Assembly: GCA_020351855.1 (NCBI GenBank)
Contig: CP070670.1
Span: 28,709-64,641 of the forward strand
DNA: 35,933 nucleotides
From: Gemmatimonadota bacterium
GTDB taxonomy: Bacteria; Gemmatimonadota; Gemmatimonadetes; Palauibacterales; Palauibacteraceae
Direction of reading: 5' to 3'
The notes under the pieces are model-generated. The model had not been told where the DNA came from. It saw only the letters and a list, made by a program, of their open reading frames with translations, and searched no databases. The position numbers were made by a program, and so were the translations under genes. Positions 1 through 8,647 of this stretch are shown here, piece by piece. Within the stretch, counting starts at the first letter, position 1, and the number at the start of each line of letters is the position of its first letter.

Positions 1-700
1 AGCTCACCTCCACTTGGAGCATCGTCCCCCCGGCCAGCGCCAGTAACGCCGCGGCCGTGTCCTCGACCGGCGCCTCCGAACGAAAGCCCGCGCTGACGCG
101 CTCCACGTCCGGATAGCCGAGAAGCCAGAGCGCCACGTCGAGCGCCTGGACGCCGAGGTCCATCAGCACGCCCCCGCCTGCGCTCTCCGGATCGAGGCGC
201 CAGCCTCGCTTCGGCCGCCGATCGACGGGCGTCAGCCACACCGAGCGGACCAGAAACACGTCCCCCAGCTCGCCACTGGCCACGAACTGTTGGATGGCAC
301 GCACGTCGAGCCGGTAACGCTGGTTCAATGCCACCATCAGCTGGCGTCCCGCGCGGTCGGCGGCACGGATGAGCTGCTCCGTCTGCTCGCTTGTCGGCCC
401 CAGGGGGCGCTCGCACAGCACGTGCATGCCGCGCTCGAGCGCCTCCAGCACCACCGCGGCGTGCGCATCGTTGGGCGTCGCCACGAGGACGGCGTCCACC
501 TCCAGCTCCTTCGGCAGCTCCTCGAGGGACCGGACGGCGACCGGGACGTCGAAGCGCTCGGCGATGGTGCGGGCCTTATCCAGGTACGTATCCACGACGG
601 CGGCGACCCGGACGCTCGTCAACCGCTTGAGGATCGGCAAGTGGACGATCTGGGCCACACCGCCGGCTCCGATGATGGCGACGCTCACATCTCTGGTCAC
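1..700 (-). CDS. Gfo/Idh/MocA-family protein, C-terminal part cut by window edge
   Basis: The first 233 residues of a dinucleotide-binding oxidoreductase-like protein are visible; the 3' end lies off the left edge. The GTG start at 700 follows a GGGGAGG ribosome site 8 bases upstream. Translation begins VTRDVSVAIIGAGGVAQIVH, giving the Rossmann GxGGxA-type loop at about residues 10-15. The stretch VDAVLVATPNDAHAAVVLEA, typical of the family, follows. Two hallmark catalytic positions differ from the norm: the EKP motif reads C-E-R-P-L, and the DLGxHxxD helix reads DLGVQALD, so Gln stands where His is usual. Family members normally oxidise or reduce sugars or related alcohols with NAD(P); with these changes the activity is uncertain. 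It lies 35 bases downstream of the SpoIID-like gene, probably the last visible gene of the hemL-spoIID run. Confidence 0.85.
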   Translation of the reverse strand, partial: MTRDVSVAIIGAGGVAQIVHLPILKRLTSVRVAAVVDTYLDKARTIAERFDVPVAVRSLEELPKELEVDAVLVATPNDAHAAVVLEALERGMHVLCERPLGPTSEQTEQLIRAADRAGRQLMVALNQRYRLDVRAIQQFVASGELGDVFLVRSVWLTPVDRRPKRGWRLDPESAGGGVLMDLGVQALDVALWLLGYPDVERVSAGFRSEAPVEDTAAALLALAGGTMLQVEVS

Positions 701-735
701 TTCGAAAGCCTCCCCGCGCTCGTAGGTCAGTACGT

Positions 736-2082
736 CTAGTAGAGCCTCTGAAGGGCGGCGTTCTGGTAGTACGCCGCCAGGATGGCCCGGTATTCCTGCC
801 CCGCCCTGGCGCGGCCGATCGCTCCCCACTGGCACATGCCGATGCCGTGTCCGTACCCGCGCCCCTCGATCACCACGTCGCGGTCGCCGACCCGCCCCTG
901 CCGCACCCGAAAGTCGGTCGAGCCGAGAATCCGTCCGTCCGGGGATCGCAGCACGAAGCGGATGTCGTTCTTGCGGATCGTGTAGCGCCCCTCGCCCGCC
1001 TCCACCTCCAGCTCGTCGACGCGGTCGTTCACCGTGCGGCTCAGGACCCGAATCGCGCGAATCCTGCCCAAGGCGGAGGTGGACATGCCCAGCCTCGCGG
1101 CTAGCTCGCCCCGCACCGGGCCATTGATCTCGTCGGCCGTCCACCGAACTTCCCAGCGGTGGCGCGGAGAGATCGAGCAGAAGTCCCTGTCGCGATCCGC
1201 ATCGCGGACGGAGCGCAGGTAGGGCAGGTCGGGCTCTCCCCAGACCTCCTCTCGCGTAGCGGTTCGACCCCCGCAGGTGGAGTGGTAGAGGGCCAGGACC
1301 GGCCGTCCCGCGAAGGTGAGGATCTCGCCCCGGGTATCGCGGATCGCGCGCTCCACCTCGGCTCGCTCCGCGCCGATCCCGCCATAGACCTGGTCTTCCA
1401 CGGTGGCGAACACGTCGAAGCTGAGCGAATCGCGCCGCCCGAGGCTCGCGATCGTGTACGTCCGGGCGGCCACGGCCTGCGCTCGCACGGCAGCCATCTC
1501 GTCTGGCCGCCGCGGCCCGATTTCCGCCGGGACGACACCGCTCAGATAGGACTCCAGCCCCAAGCGGTTGATCACGATCAGGCCGCGGGACGGGTCGCCC
1601 ACCACCTCGGCAACCCCGCGGTAGCGATCTGCACCGATGAGGATCTCCGCCGACGGGTCCAGCGGCTCCACGATCACCCGAGCCGGCGCAGGGTCGAGCC
1701 TGCCGACCGGCTCCGCCAGGCGCACGCCGGGGCCCGCCGCCTCGAAGCGCAGGATCTCCTCGCCGCCGCTCACCAGCAGGTTGCCGGTCGAGCCGTCGCG
1801 CACCCGGAGACCGGCAGTCGACATGATCACCGCGGAGGGAACGCCGACATCCACGCCCACACGGATCAGGGGCTCGGAGGTGATCAGCTCGCCGATGGGG
1901 GGCTCCGCGGCGGGCCGCTCCTCCGCCGGTCGGACGCGCTCCACGGGCACAGGCTCCGGCCCGGGAGGGTCCGACGGACCGGAAGCCTCGGGCGGCGGGC
2001 CTCCGGCGCACGACCCGCACAGGATGGCGAGCAGCGCGGCCGCTAGCCGTGGGCCGTGCGAATCAGCGGACAACGGATGCAT
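736..2082 (-). CDS. SpoIID/LytB-domain cell-wall protein, probably exported
   Basis: The 448-residue product carries the SpoIID signature in two blocks. Residues about 168-300 hold LESYLSGVVPAEI, QAVAARTY and YHSTCGGRT; residues about 405-445 hold GRGYGHGIGMCQWGA. SpoIID is a lytic transglycosylase that cleaves glycan strands lacking stem peptides; Glu187 in VPAEI sits where the catalytic Glu is expected. HSTC (267-270) resembles the HxxC motif reported for clostridial SpoIID zinc binding. The N-terminus is hydrophobic (about 13-24) and ends LCGSC, an imperfect lipobox, so export, perhaps as a lipoprotein, is likely. A Pro/Glu-rich linker (27-65) follows. The ATG overlaps the end of hemL by 20 bases, suggesting coupled translation. 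Sporulation is not implied; homologues occur in many non-sporulating bacteria. Confidence 0.9.
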   Translation of the reverse strand: MHPLSADSHGPRLAAALLAILCGSCAGGPPPEASGPSDPPGPEPVPVERVRPAEERPAAEPPIGELITSEPLIRVGVDVGVPSAVIMSTAGLRVRDGSTGNLLVSGGEEILRFEAAGPGVRLAEPVGRLDPAPARVIVEPLDPSAEILIGADRYRGVAEVVGDPSRGLIVINRLGLESYLSGVVPAEIGPRRPDEMAAVRAQAVAARTYTIASLGRRDSLSFDVFATVEDQVYGGIGAERAEVERAIRDTRGEILTFAGRPVLALYHSTCGGRTATREEVWGEPDLPYLRSVRDADRDRDFCSISPRHRWEVRWTADEINGPVRGELAARLGMSTSALGRIRAIRVLSRTVNDRVDELEVEAGEGRYTIRKNDIRFVLRSPDGRILGSTDFRVRQGRVGDRDVVIEGRGYGHGIGMCQWGAIGRARAGQEYRAILAAYYQNAALQRLY

Positions 2083-3355
2083 CCAGGGACTCGCGGACGG
2101 CTTCCAGCGTCCTCTCGATGTGCTCCGGCTCGTGCGCGGTGGAGAGGAATCCCGCTTCGAACGGGGACGGCGCGAAGAAGACGCCCCGCTTCAGACACTC
2201 CCGGAAGTAGGCCGAGAAGAAGACGGCATCCGTACGCTTGGCCGCGGCATAGTCGATGACCGGCCCGTCGGTGAAATCGACCCCCCACATCGATCCCGCC
2301 TGCGCAGCCGAGATGGGCACGCCGCGCTCCGTCGCCGCACGCACAATCCCATCGACAAGCTGCGCGGTGCGGCGCTCGAGACTCTCGTACGGCCTCTCAC
2401 GGGCCAGCACGCGCAGTTGGGCCAGGCCGGCGGCCATGCCGAGCGGGTTGCCGCTGAGCGTCCCGGCCTGGTACACGGGGCCGGCCGGGGCCACCTGCTC
2501 CATGACCTCTCGACTACCGCCAAAGGCGGCCACAGGAAGGCCTCCCCCCACCACCTTGCCGAGCGTCGTGAGATCGGGATCGACGCCGTAGCGCTTCTGG
2601 GCGCCACCGAGGCTCACGCGGAAGCCCGTCATCACCTCATCGAAGATCAGGAGCGTTCCGTGAGCGCGGGTCAGCTCCCGGAGCCCCGCCAGGAAGCCGT
2701 CCACGGGCTCGATCAGTCCGACATTGCCCATGACCGGCTCCACGATCACCGCCGCGAACTCGCCGGGGAAGCGCCGCAGCGAGGTCTCCACGGCGTCGAG
2801 GTCGTTGAACGGCACCGAGCTCGTCAGCCCGGACAGCGCGGCCGGGATGCCGGGCGAGTCGGGCAGGCCGAGCGTGGCCACTCCCGAACCGGCCTGCACG
2901 AGGAAGGAGTCCGCATGCCCGTGGTAGCAGCCGTCGAACTTGAGGATCCGATCGCGCCCCGTCGCGCCGCGCGCCAGGCGCACGGCGGACATCGTCGCCT
3001 CGGTCCCGCTGCTCACGAAGCGTACGACCTCGACGCTCGGCACGAGCTCGATGATCAGCTCCGCGAGCTCGACCTCGGCCGGCGTCGGCGTCCCGAAAGT
3101 CAGACCGGAGCGGGCGGCGCGCTCCACCGCCTCCACGACCTCCGGATGGGCGTGACCGAGGATCAGCGGGCCCCAGGAGAGCACGTAGTCCACGTATCTC
3201 CGACCCTGCGTGTCGTAGAGGAACGCCCCCTCGCCGCGCTCGGAAAAGAACGGCTCGCCCCCGACCGAGCGAAAGGCGCGAACCGGTGAGCTCACGCCGC
3301 CGGGCAGGACCCGAAGGGCACGCTCCCATAGGGCCGGCCCGGTCATCTTCCCCAC
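2063..3355 (-). CDS. hemL: glutamate-1-semialdehyde 2,1-aminomutase
   Basis: This PLP enzyme converts glutamate-1-semialdehyde to 5-aminolevulinate, the second step of the C5 haem pathway; the first enzyme, HemA, is encoded at 27791..29179. The 430-residue length is normal for the family. Visible markers are the N-terminal PGGVSSPVRAF, SSGTEA (115-120), DGCYHGHAD (141-149), FDEVMTGFR (238-246) and TTLGKVVGGGLP (263-274), with Lys267 as the PLP Schiff-base lysine. FEAGFLSTAH near the C-terminus is also characteristic. The start overlaps the end of rimO by 13 bases, and its own end overlaps the SpoIID-like start by 20 bases, so it is embedded in a coupled run. Family general aminotransferases are the only alternative, and the motifs argue against that. 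Confidence 0.97.
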   Translation of the reverse strand: MGKMTGPALWERALRVLPGGVSSPVRAFRSVGGEPFFSERGEGAFLYDTQGRRYVDYVLSWGPLILGHAHPEVVEAVERAARSGLTFGTPTPAEVELAELIIELVPSVEVVRFVSSGTEATMSAVRLARGATGRDRILKFDGCYHGHADSFLVQAGSGVATLGLPDSPGIPAALSGLTSSVPFNDLDAVETSLRRFPGEFAAVIVEPVMGNVGLIEPVDGFLAGLRELTRAHGTLLIFDEVMTGFRVSLGGAQKRYGVDPDLTTLGKVVGGGLPVAAFGGSREVMEQVAPAGPVYQAGTLSGNPLGMAAGLAQLRVLARERPYESLERRTAQLVDGIVRAATERGVPISAAQAGSMWGVDFTDGPVIDYAAAKRTDAVFFSAYFRECLKRGVFFAPSPFEAGFLSTAHEPEHIERTLEAVRESLDASVVR

Positions 3356-4791
3356 GCCGTCTCCAGCCCAAGCGGCGCCATCGGCAGGGGGCGGGCGCCA
3401 CGCCGAGTCCGGGACGAGCCGTTGCCGTGGACCGCCGCAGCCGAGCCCTCAAACGGGACCGCACCGATCGCGGGCGCTGGCCGAAGCACGCCCACGACCC
3501 GCGCCCTCAGATCGAAGTCCTCTGCCCCGGTCACGACGGCCTTGACGATCTGCCCGGGCGATAGCGGCTCCGCGGCCTCGAGCCAGGTCACACCGTCGAC
3601 ATCGTCGGCCTGGCTCGCGAGCCGGCCGAGCGCCGGGTCGGTCGACCCCGCCCCGTCGGCCACGATCGCCGCACGCTCCGCTCCGATCTCGGCCGCACTG
3701 CGCTCGGCCGAGATGGCCCGCTGTACCTCGCGAAGCTCCGCCAGCCTGGCGCGCGCCAGGCTCTCCGGGACCGGGCTCGCTTGGAGGGACAGGGCGCGGG
3801 TGCCCTCCTGGGGCGAGAAGGCGAAAGCCCCCAGGCGATCGAAGCGCGCTTCCTCGAGGAAATCGACGAGTGTGCGGAAGTCCGCGTCCGTCTCGCCGGG
3901 GAATCCGACCAGCACGGTCGTGCGCAGGGTCACGCCCGGCACGGACTCCCGCAGCCAGGCGACCTTGCGGCGCAGAGAGTCGCGTCGCTCCGGCCTCCGC
4001 ATGCGCTCGAGCACCGCATCGCTCGCATGCTGGATCGGCATGTCGATGTAGGGCATGACCCTGCCCTCCGAGGCCATGAGACGTACCAGTGGCTCGCGGA
4101 GCCCGGCGGAGTAGATGTACAGCAGGCGGATCCAGGGAACGTCCGTCTCGTCAAGCAGGCGGCGCAGCAGGCTCGTGATGTCGGTGCCGTCACGCCGGTC
4201 GCGTCCGTAGTGCGCGAGATCCTGAGCCACCAGGTTCAGCTCTACGGCTCCCTGGGCCTCCAGTCGCTTCGCCTCCGCTACTAGCTGGTCGCTGTGGAAG
4301 GATCGGTGTCGACCCCGCCACAGCGGGATCGCGCAGAAGGCACAACCGTGGTCACAGCCCTCGCTGACCTTCAGGTAGCGGACGTGACCGTGGCTTCCGA
4401 GCGGGAGGCGCTCGCCGGGATGGAGCTGGCGGGAACCGAGGACCCCGCGGCGCTGGAGGTCCGGTATGAGGCGATCGAGATCCCGGAGGCCGAGAAGCAG
4501 ATCGACCTCGGGCAGCTCGCGGGCCAGGGCCTCCCTGTGACGCTCCACCAGGCACCCGACCGCTACCAGCGCCCGGCATCTCCCCTCCTCCTTCAGCCTC
4601 GCGGCATCGAGGATCGTATCGATCGACTCCTGCTTCGCCGCGTCGATGAAGCCGCACGTGTTGACCACGATGACCTCGGCCTCCCCGGGATCCTGGACCA
4701 GCTCGGCTCCGTGCGCGGTCAGCCGCGCCAGGATGCGCTCGGAGTCCACCGTGTTCTTGTCGCAACCCAGACTGATCAGGCCGAGCTTCAT
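3343..4791 (-). CDS. rimO: ribosomal protein S12 methylthiotransferase RimO
   Basis: This radical-SAM enzyme adds a methylthio group to a conserved Asp of ribosomal protein S12. The N-terminal UPF0004 domain carries the three cluster cysteines Cys10 (SLGC), Cys46 (NTCGF) and Cys80 (VGC). The radical-SAM CxxxCxxC is Cys146, Cys150 and Cys153 (GCDHGCAFC), followed by IPLWRGRHRS. A TRAM-like C-terminal domain spans roughly 370-440. The start MKLGLISLGCDKN is typical of RimO rather than MiaB. The ATG overlaps the lolA stop as ATGA. The product is 482 residues, about 40 longer than common RimO proteins, because of a basic, low-complexity tail after the TRAM region; the tail looks disordered and has no function I can assign. 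Confidence 0.96.
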   Translation of the reverse strand: MKLGLISLGCDKNTVDSERILARLTAHGAELVQDPGEAEVIVVNTCGFIDAAKQESIDTILDAARLKEEGRCRALVAVGCLVERHREALARELPEVDLLLGLRDLDRLIPDLQRRGVLGSRQLHPGERLPLGSHGHVRYLKVSEGCDHGCAFCAIPLWRGRHRSFHSDQLVAEAKRLEAQGAVELNLVAQDLAHYGRDRRDGTDITSLLRRLLDETDVPWIRLLYIYSAGLREPLVRLMASEGRVMPYIDMPIQHASDAVLERMRRPERRDSLRRKVAWLRESVPGVTLRTTVLVGFPGETDADFRTLVDFLEEARFDRLGAFAFSPQEGTRALSLQASPVPESLARARLAELREVQRAISAERSAAEIGAERAAIVADGAGSTDPALGRLASQADDVDGVTWLEAAEPLSPGQIVKAVVTGAEDFDLRARVVGVLRPAPAIGAVPFEGSAAAVHGNGSSRTRRGARPLPMAPLGLETAWGR

Positions 4792-5492
4792 CCCTGGAAG
4801 ACATCCACGTCGGCCGGAAGCTGGAAGCTGAAGGTCCAGTCGGGAATGGGGACATCCGGTTCGAGATCGCTCAGCTCCACCGTGCGGATCGTCTCGTTCT
4901 CCTCGACGATCTCGAACTTGCGGACCAGATAGGACTCCGTGTCCACCCAGACCTGGACGCGCCGATAGGGAGAGGCAGCGCGCGGGGTCAGCCGGACCAG
5001 GTGCGTCAGCCGCCCGGTCACCTGCTCCTCCGCCACGTAAACCGCATCGTAGATGGTCTTGGCGTCCTCGAAGATCCGCCCCTGGAGATCAACCATGTGG
5101 GCGCCCGTCGGGCTCGCCTCGATCGTCGAGCGGATGACCTGACCGGGGTTCGTCGTCGGATAGTAGAGCCACACGTACGCGCCGTCCGCCACGATGACGT
5201 CCCCGGCCGGATCGGTGAACTCCATCTTGAACCGCCCCCGGCCCTTCTGATACCAGACCCCGGTGCCGTGGCGCGACCGATCGAGCAGCGGAACCGCGAT
5301 CGTCTGCTCGAAACGCGCCCGGAGGGAACCCAGCCCCTCGTACCTCTGCTCCGCCCGGGCCAGGATCTCCCGCACGTCGGGCACGCCTTGGGCCGCCGCG
5401 ACGTCGGTAGTCGCCGCCGCGGCCGTGAGAAACAGTACGGCCCCCCATGTCCAGATTCGCCGCGATCGCGCGTTCAACGTTCGATGCTCCAT
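4788..5492 (-). CDS. lolA: outer-membrane lipoprotein carrier protein LolA
   Basis: LolA carries lipoproteins across the periplasm from the inner membrane to the outer-membrane acceptor. The 234-residue product has a basic N-terminus, a hydrophobic core (WTWGAVLFLTAAAA) and a probable signal peptidase site after AAAQ. The mature part has the LolA pattern: LGSLRARFEQTI, then GTGVWYQKGRGRFKMEFTDP, then VIVADGAYVWLYYPTTNP. The C-terminal half includes YLVRKFEIVEENETIRTVELSDL. I chose the ATG at 5492 because it immediately precedes the signal peptide; a longer frame up to 5654 adds an unlikely arginine-rich extension and would overlap ftsK. The ribosome site is weak. It lies 115 bases after ftsK and overlaps rimO by four bases. 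LolB is not visible here. Confidence 0.92.
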   Translation of the reverse strand: MEHRTLNARSRRIWTWGAVLFLTAAAATTDVAAAQGVPDVREILARAEQRYEGLGSLRARFEQTIAVPLLDRSRHGTGVWYQKGRGRFKMEFTDPAGDVIVADGAYVWLYYPTTNPGQVIRSTIEASPTGAHMVDLQGRIFEDAKTIYDAVYVAEEQVTGRLTHLVRLTPRAASPYRRVQVWVDTESYLVRKFEIVEENETIRTVELSDLEPDVPIPDWTFSFQLPADVDVFQG

Positions 5493-5607
5493 GTGCTTGT
5501 CAGCCGCCTTGCTGCAGAGACTACACGGGTCGTTGGAGGCCGTTCCGGCTTCCCGTGGGCCTCCGATCTCCGGCTTCCCGGCGAACCGTCGCCCCTTATC
5601 TCGAGCC

Positions 5608-7881
5608 TCAGGAAGGCGGCCGGGCGCGGTGTCCCGTGCTCTCCAGGATCTCACTCAGATCCTCGAAGCCGACCAGGACCTCGCGCGGCCTTGACCCATC
5701 GGGCGGGCCGAGGATGCCTGCGTGGTGGAGCTGGTCCACGATTCGCGCCGCCCGACCATAGCCGATCTTCAGGCGGCGTTGCAGCAGGCTCGTGGAGCCG
5801 GAGGAGTTGGCTACCACGATCTCGGCCGCCTGAGGAAACAGATCGTCCCAGTCCGACAGGACATCCTCTGCCACATCCGTCTTCGCCTCGTCGGCCTCGA
5901 GCTCCCGCACCTTCAGCAGGATGTCCTCCTCAGCCGCCGGCGCTTCCTCTCTGGCTGCCGCCTGGAGCCGGTACCACTCGACCAGACGCTCCGTGTCGTC
6001 GCTCGAGATGAAGGCGCCCTGGATGCGGATCGGGTCGGCCTCACCGGGGGGAAGGAAGAGCATGTCGCCGTTGCCGAGCAGACTCTCGGCCCCGTTCTGG
6101 TCGAGGATCGTCCGGCTGTCGGTCTTCGATGCGACACGGAAGGCGATCCGGCTGGGAAAGTTGGCCTTGATGAGACCCGTAATCACGTTGACGGACGGCC
6201 GCTGGGTCGCGATCACCAGGTGGAGTCCCACGGCGCGGGCCTTCTGGGCAAGAATGGCCAGCGGCCCCTCCACCTCGGCCTGCACCGTCATGATGAGGTC
6301 GGCCAGCTCGTCGACCAGCAGAACGATGAACGGCAGCGGGCCCTCGTCGTACTCCTTCACGTACCCCTCAGGCATCCGGATCTCACGTCCGGCTGACACG
6401 CGGGCGTTGAACTCCTGCAGGTTCCGGCATCCGTTGGCGGAAAGGAGGCTGTAGCGACGCCCCATCTCGTAGACGGCCCACTTGAGGATCGAGGCAGCCT
6501 CGGAGTTCTCGATGACGACGGGATGCCGGAGGTGCGGCAGGTCGTTGTACACGCTGAGCTCGACCATCTTCGGATCCACCATGAGCAGGCGCAGCTCCGC
6601 GGGCGTGAAGCGGTAGACGAGGCTGGTGATGATCGCGTTGATGCAGATCGACTTCCCCGTACCGGTGGCGCCGGCGATGAGCAGGTGCGGCATCCTCGCC
6701 AGGTCGGTTACGTAGGGGCGCCCGGCCAGATCACGCCCGAGGGCGATCGGCAGAGTCGATCCCGCACGCCGGTAAGCGGGCGACTCCAGCACCTCCCTCA
6801 GCCACACGATCTCCGGCTCCGGGTTCGGGACCTCGACCCCCACCGCTCCCTTGCCCGGGATCGGCGCGACGATGCGCACGGAGGGAGCCTTCAGCGCGAG
6901 CGCCAGGTCGTCCGACAGCGCGGCGATCTGGCCCACCTTCACGCCGGCCGCCGGGACGATCTCGAACTGCGTGACGACCGGACCCGTCGTCCAACCCGAG
7001 ATCCGCCCTTCGACCCTGAACGTGCGCAGCTTGTCGACCAGGATCGTTCCGAGAGACTTCAGCTCCTGCTCCCCGAGGCCGCCACTGCCCACCGCTGGCT
7101 CGGTAAGGAGATCGAGCGGCGGCAACTCCGTCTGGGACAGGTCGCCCACATCACCCTCCGCCAGCTCGACTTCCGGAGCCGCTTCGCCAGCCGGTGCCTG
7201 CGCCTCGGCCTCCTGCGCCGGGGGCGCAACCGGCGCATCCTCACCGGGCTCTGCCGCCACGCTCTCCCAGGGCGATTCCGGCCTGCGTCGATCGGCTCGA
7301 AACCCGTCCACCACGGCGGCGAGCCAGAGCCCTGCGCGGCGCAGTGCTCTCCAGCTCAGACGGACGGCCCCGCGGGCACCTCGCCAGACGAAGCCGGCCA
7401 GGCGACCCATGGCTCGAGCGACCGAGAGCTCCAGGGTGAGCACGATCGCGATGAGCAGGACGGCAACGACGATCAGAAGGGCGCCGACCGTACCGAAGCC
7501 GGCGACGAGAAGAGGGCCGATCGTTCCCCCGATCCAACCGCCGAACCGGCCATCGATCATCCACGAGAGGGTGGGCGCGAACGCCAGCACGAGCAGCGCG
7601 AGCACCGAGCCCCGCACCGCCGTGGAGCGTCCGATGAGGCCGAACGAGTGCAAGCCCCAGACCAATGCCGGGGCGGCGATGAGGAAGCCGAATCCGCCGA
7701 AGGCGGTCAGGAACCAGGAGTCGAGCAGTGCCCCCACGGGGCCGATCGGGTTGCGTCCGCCTGCCACTCGCGGCAGACCCACGGCGAGCAGAAGCAGCGC
7801 CCCGAGGGCCAGGAGGGCAACGCCCAGGGCCTCGTTCCGTGTCTGACGGCCGGAAGCGCGCTTGTTCTTCGCCCGGCTCAA
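5608..7881 (-). CDS. ftsK: DNA translocase FtsK
   Basis: FtsK pumps chromosomal DNA at the division septum and assists dimer resolution. Of 757 residues, about 17-155 form several membrane segments, 200-265 are a Pro/Glu/Ala-rich linker, and 270 onward is the motor. Walker A is GATGTGKS (404-411) and Walker B is LLVDELAD (521-528). LATQ-type sensor sequence appears as IATQRPSVNVITG. The C-terminal gamma winged helix, which reads KOPS-like DNA sites, spans about 682-745 (STSLLQRRLKIGYGRAARIVDQL). The start is TTG at 7881, overlapping the ComB-like stop as TTGA and preceded by a strong GGAGGAG at 6 bases. Length and order match compact FtsK/SpoIIIE proteins. Confidence 0.97.
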   Translation of the reverse strand: MSRAKNKRASGRQTRNEALGVALLALGALLLLAVGLPRVAGGRNPIGPVGALLDSWFLTAFGGFGFLIAAPALVWGLHSFGLIGRSTAVRGSVLALLVLAFAPTLSWMIDGRFGGWIGGTIGPLLVAGFGTVGALLIVVAVLLIAIVLTLELSVARAMGRLAGFVWRGARGAVRLSWRALRRAGLWLAAVVDGFRADRRRPESPWESVAAEPGEDAPVAPPAQEAEAQAPAGEAAPEVELAEGDVGDLSQTELPPLDLLTEPAVGSGGLGEQELKSLGTILVDKLRTFRVEGRISGWTTGPVVTQFEIVPAAGVKVGQIAALSDDLALALKAPSVRIVAPIPGKGAVGVEVPNPEPEIVWLREVLESPAYRRAGSTLPIALGRDLAGRPYVTDLARMPHLLIAGATGTGKSICINAIITSLVYRFTPAELRLLMVDPKMVELSVYNDLPHLRHPVVIENSEAASILKWAVYEMGRRYSLLSANGCRNLQEFNARVSAGREIRMPEGYVKEYDEGPLPFIVLLVDELADLIMTVQAEVEGPLAILAQKARAVGLHLVIATQRPSVNVITGLIKANFPSRIAFRVASKTDSRTILDQNGAESLLGNGDMLFLPPGEADPIRIQGAFISSDDTERLVEWYRLQAAAREEAPAAEEDILLKVRELEADEAKTDVAEDVLSDWDDLFPQAAEIVVANSSGSTSLLQRRLKIGYGRAARIVDQLHHAGILGPPDGSRPREVLVGFEDLSEILESTGHRARPPS

Positions 7882-8645
7882 CGCGTCTCCTCCCCGTCGC
7901 TCGTCTCCGGAAGCCGAAAGCCACCGCCGAGCAGCGCGGGCACGGAGGGGCTCACGTCCAGGGCGGCGCAGTAGTCCAGATCGTCTCTCAGACCGATGCC
8001 GACGAGCGACGCGCCGGCCGCGGTGGATGCGAGAAAACCGCTTGTGGGGGCGCCGAGGGCATCAGCCAGCAGCAGGGCGGCGCGAGCCCCATCGCCGGCT
8101 TCCAGGTCCGGAAGCGCGACCCGCAGGCCCTGAACGGTCAAACCGGCACAGAGCAGGTCATCGAGACTCAGACGCCCATCCTTCCCCGCACAGGCGATCA
8201 CGACCCGTTCGGGCCCTGCCTCGGCGGCCTCCGCCGCCTGGGTGAGGCGGTCGACCACGGCGGCTCGGTTGCGGAAGCACCCCAGCCACAGCTCGGCGGC
8301 CCCCTCGCACTCCCGGAAGGTCCGGGTGCCGTTCGTCGTCGTGCAGACGAGAATCTTGCCGGCCACGGCCTCCGGAACGAATTCGAGAGGAGAGTTCCCG
8401 AGGTCGAAACCCTCGATCTGCCGGCCTCCCCTCTCGCCGCACAGCACCACATCCTCTCCCCCGATCGAGCGCCGCAGATCGAGCGCCTCCTCCACCGATG
8501 ACACGGCGTGGACCCGTCGGGCGCCGGCCTCCAGCGCCGCGAGAAGCGTGGTCGTGGCGCGGATCGCATCGATGACCACGGTCAACGTGCCGCCGAGTTC
8601 CACCCACTCCAGCTCTCCCGGCGCGGCGAGCACATCGATGTGCAT
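7878..8645 (-). CDS. comB: ComB-like 2-phosphosulfolactate phosphatase family protein
   Basis: ComB removes phosphate from 2-phosphosulfolactate in coenzyme M biosynthesis of methanogens; bacterial homologues are widespread and mostly uncharacterised. The 255-residue product has the family hallmark VIDAIRATTTLLAALEAGA near the N-terminus, then CGERGGRQIEGFDLGNSP and CTTTNGTRTF. FIT to the family is good over the full length. I chose ATG at 8645, two bases after the accC stop; an open frame continuing upstream to 8978 runs through accC and is a shadow. Its stop overlaps the ftsK start (TTGA). No ComA or ComC relative is visible nearby, so the substrate in this organism is unknown. The call rests on motifs, not on pathway context. 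Confidence 0.85.
   Translation of the reverse strand: MHIDVLAAPGELEWVELGGTLTVVIDAIRATTTLLAALEAGARRVHAVSSVEEALDLRRSIGGEDVVLCGERGGRQIEGFDLGNSPLEFVPEAVAGKILVCTTTNGTRTFRECEGAAELWLGCFRNRAAVVDRLTQAAEAAEAGPERVVIACAGKDGRLSLDDLLCAGLTVQGLRVALPDLEAGDGARAALLLADALGAPTSGFLASTAAGASLVGIGLRDDLDYCAALDVSPSVPALLGGGFRLPETSDGEETR
7887..7893 (-). promoter_or_regulatory. ribosome binding site fixing the TTG start of ftsK
   Basis: GGAGGAG reads on the minus strand six bases before TTG at 7881. It supports the rare TTG start and lies inside the last codons of the upstream ComB-like gene, as expected for coupled translation. Confidence 0.7.
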
Positions 8646-8647
8646 CG

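Noticed and set aside
1159..3289. Long plus-strand open frames (1159..2046, 1637..3289) opposite the SpoIID-like and hemL genes
   Set aside because: They are antisense to well-supported genes, have Arg/Gly/Pro-rich low-complexity translations and no family motifs; GC-rich sequence produces such shadows.
5001..7974. Long plus-strand open frames (5001..6011, 6523..7974) opposite lolA and ftsK
   Set aside because: Antisense shadows of clear genes with biased composition and no recognisable domain.
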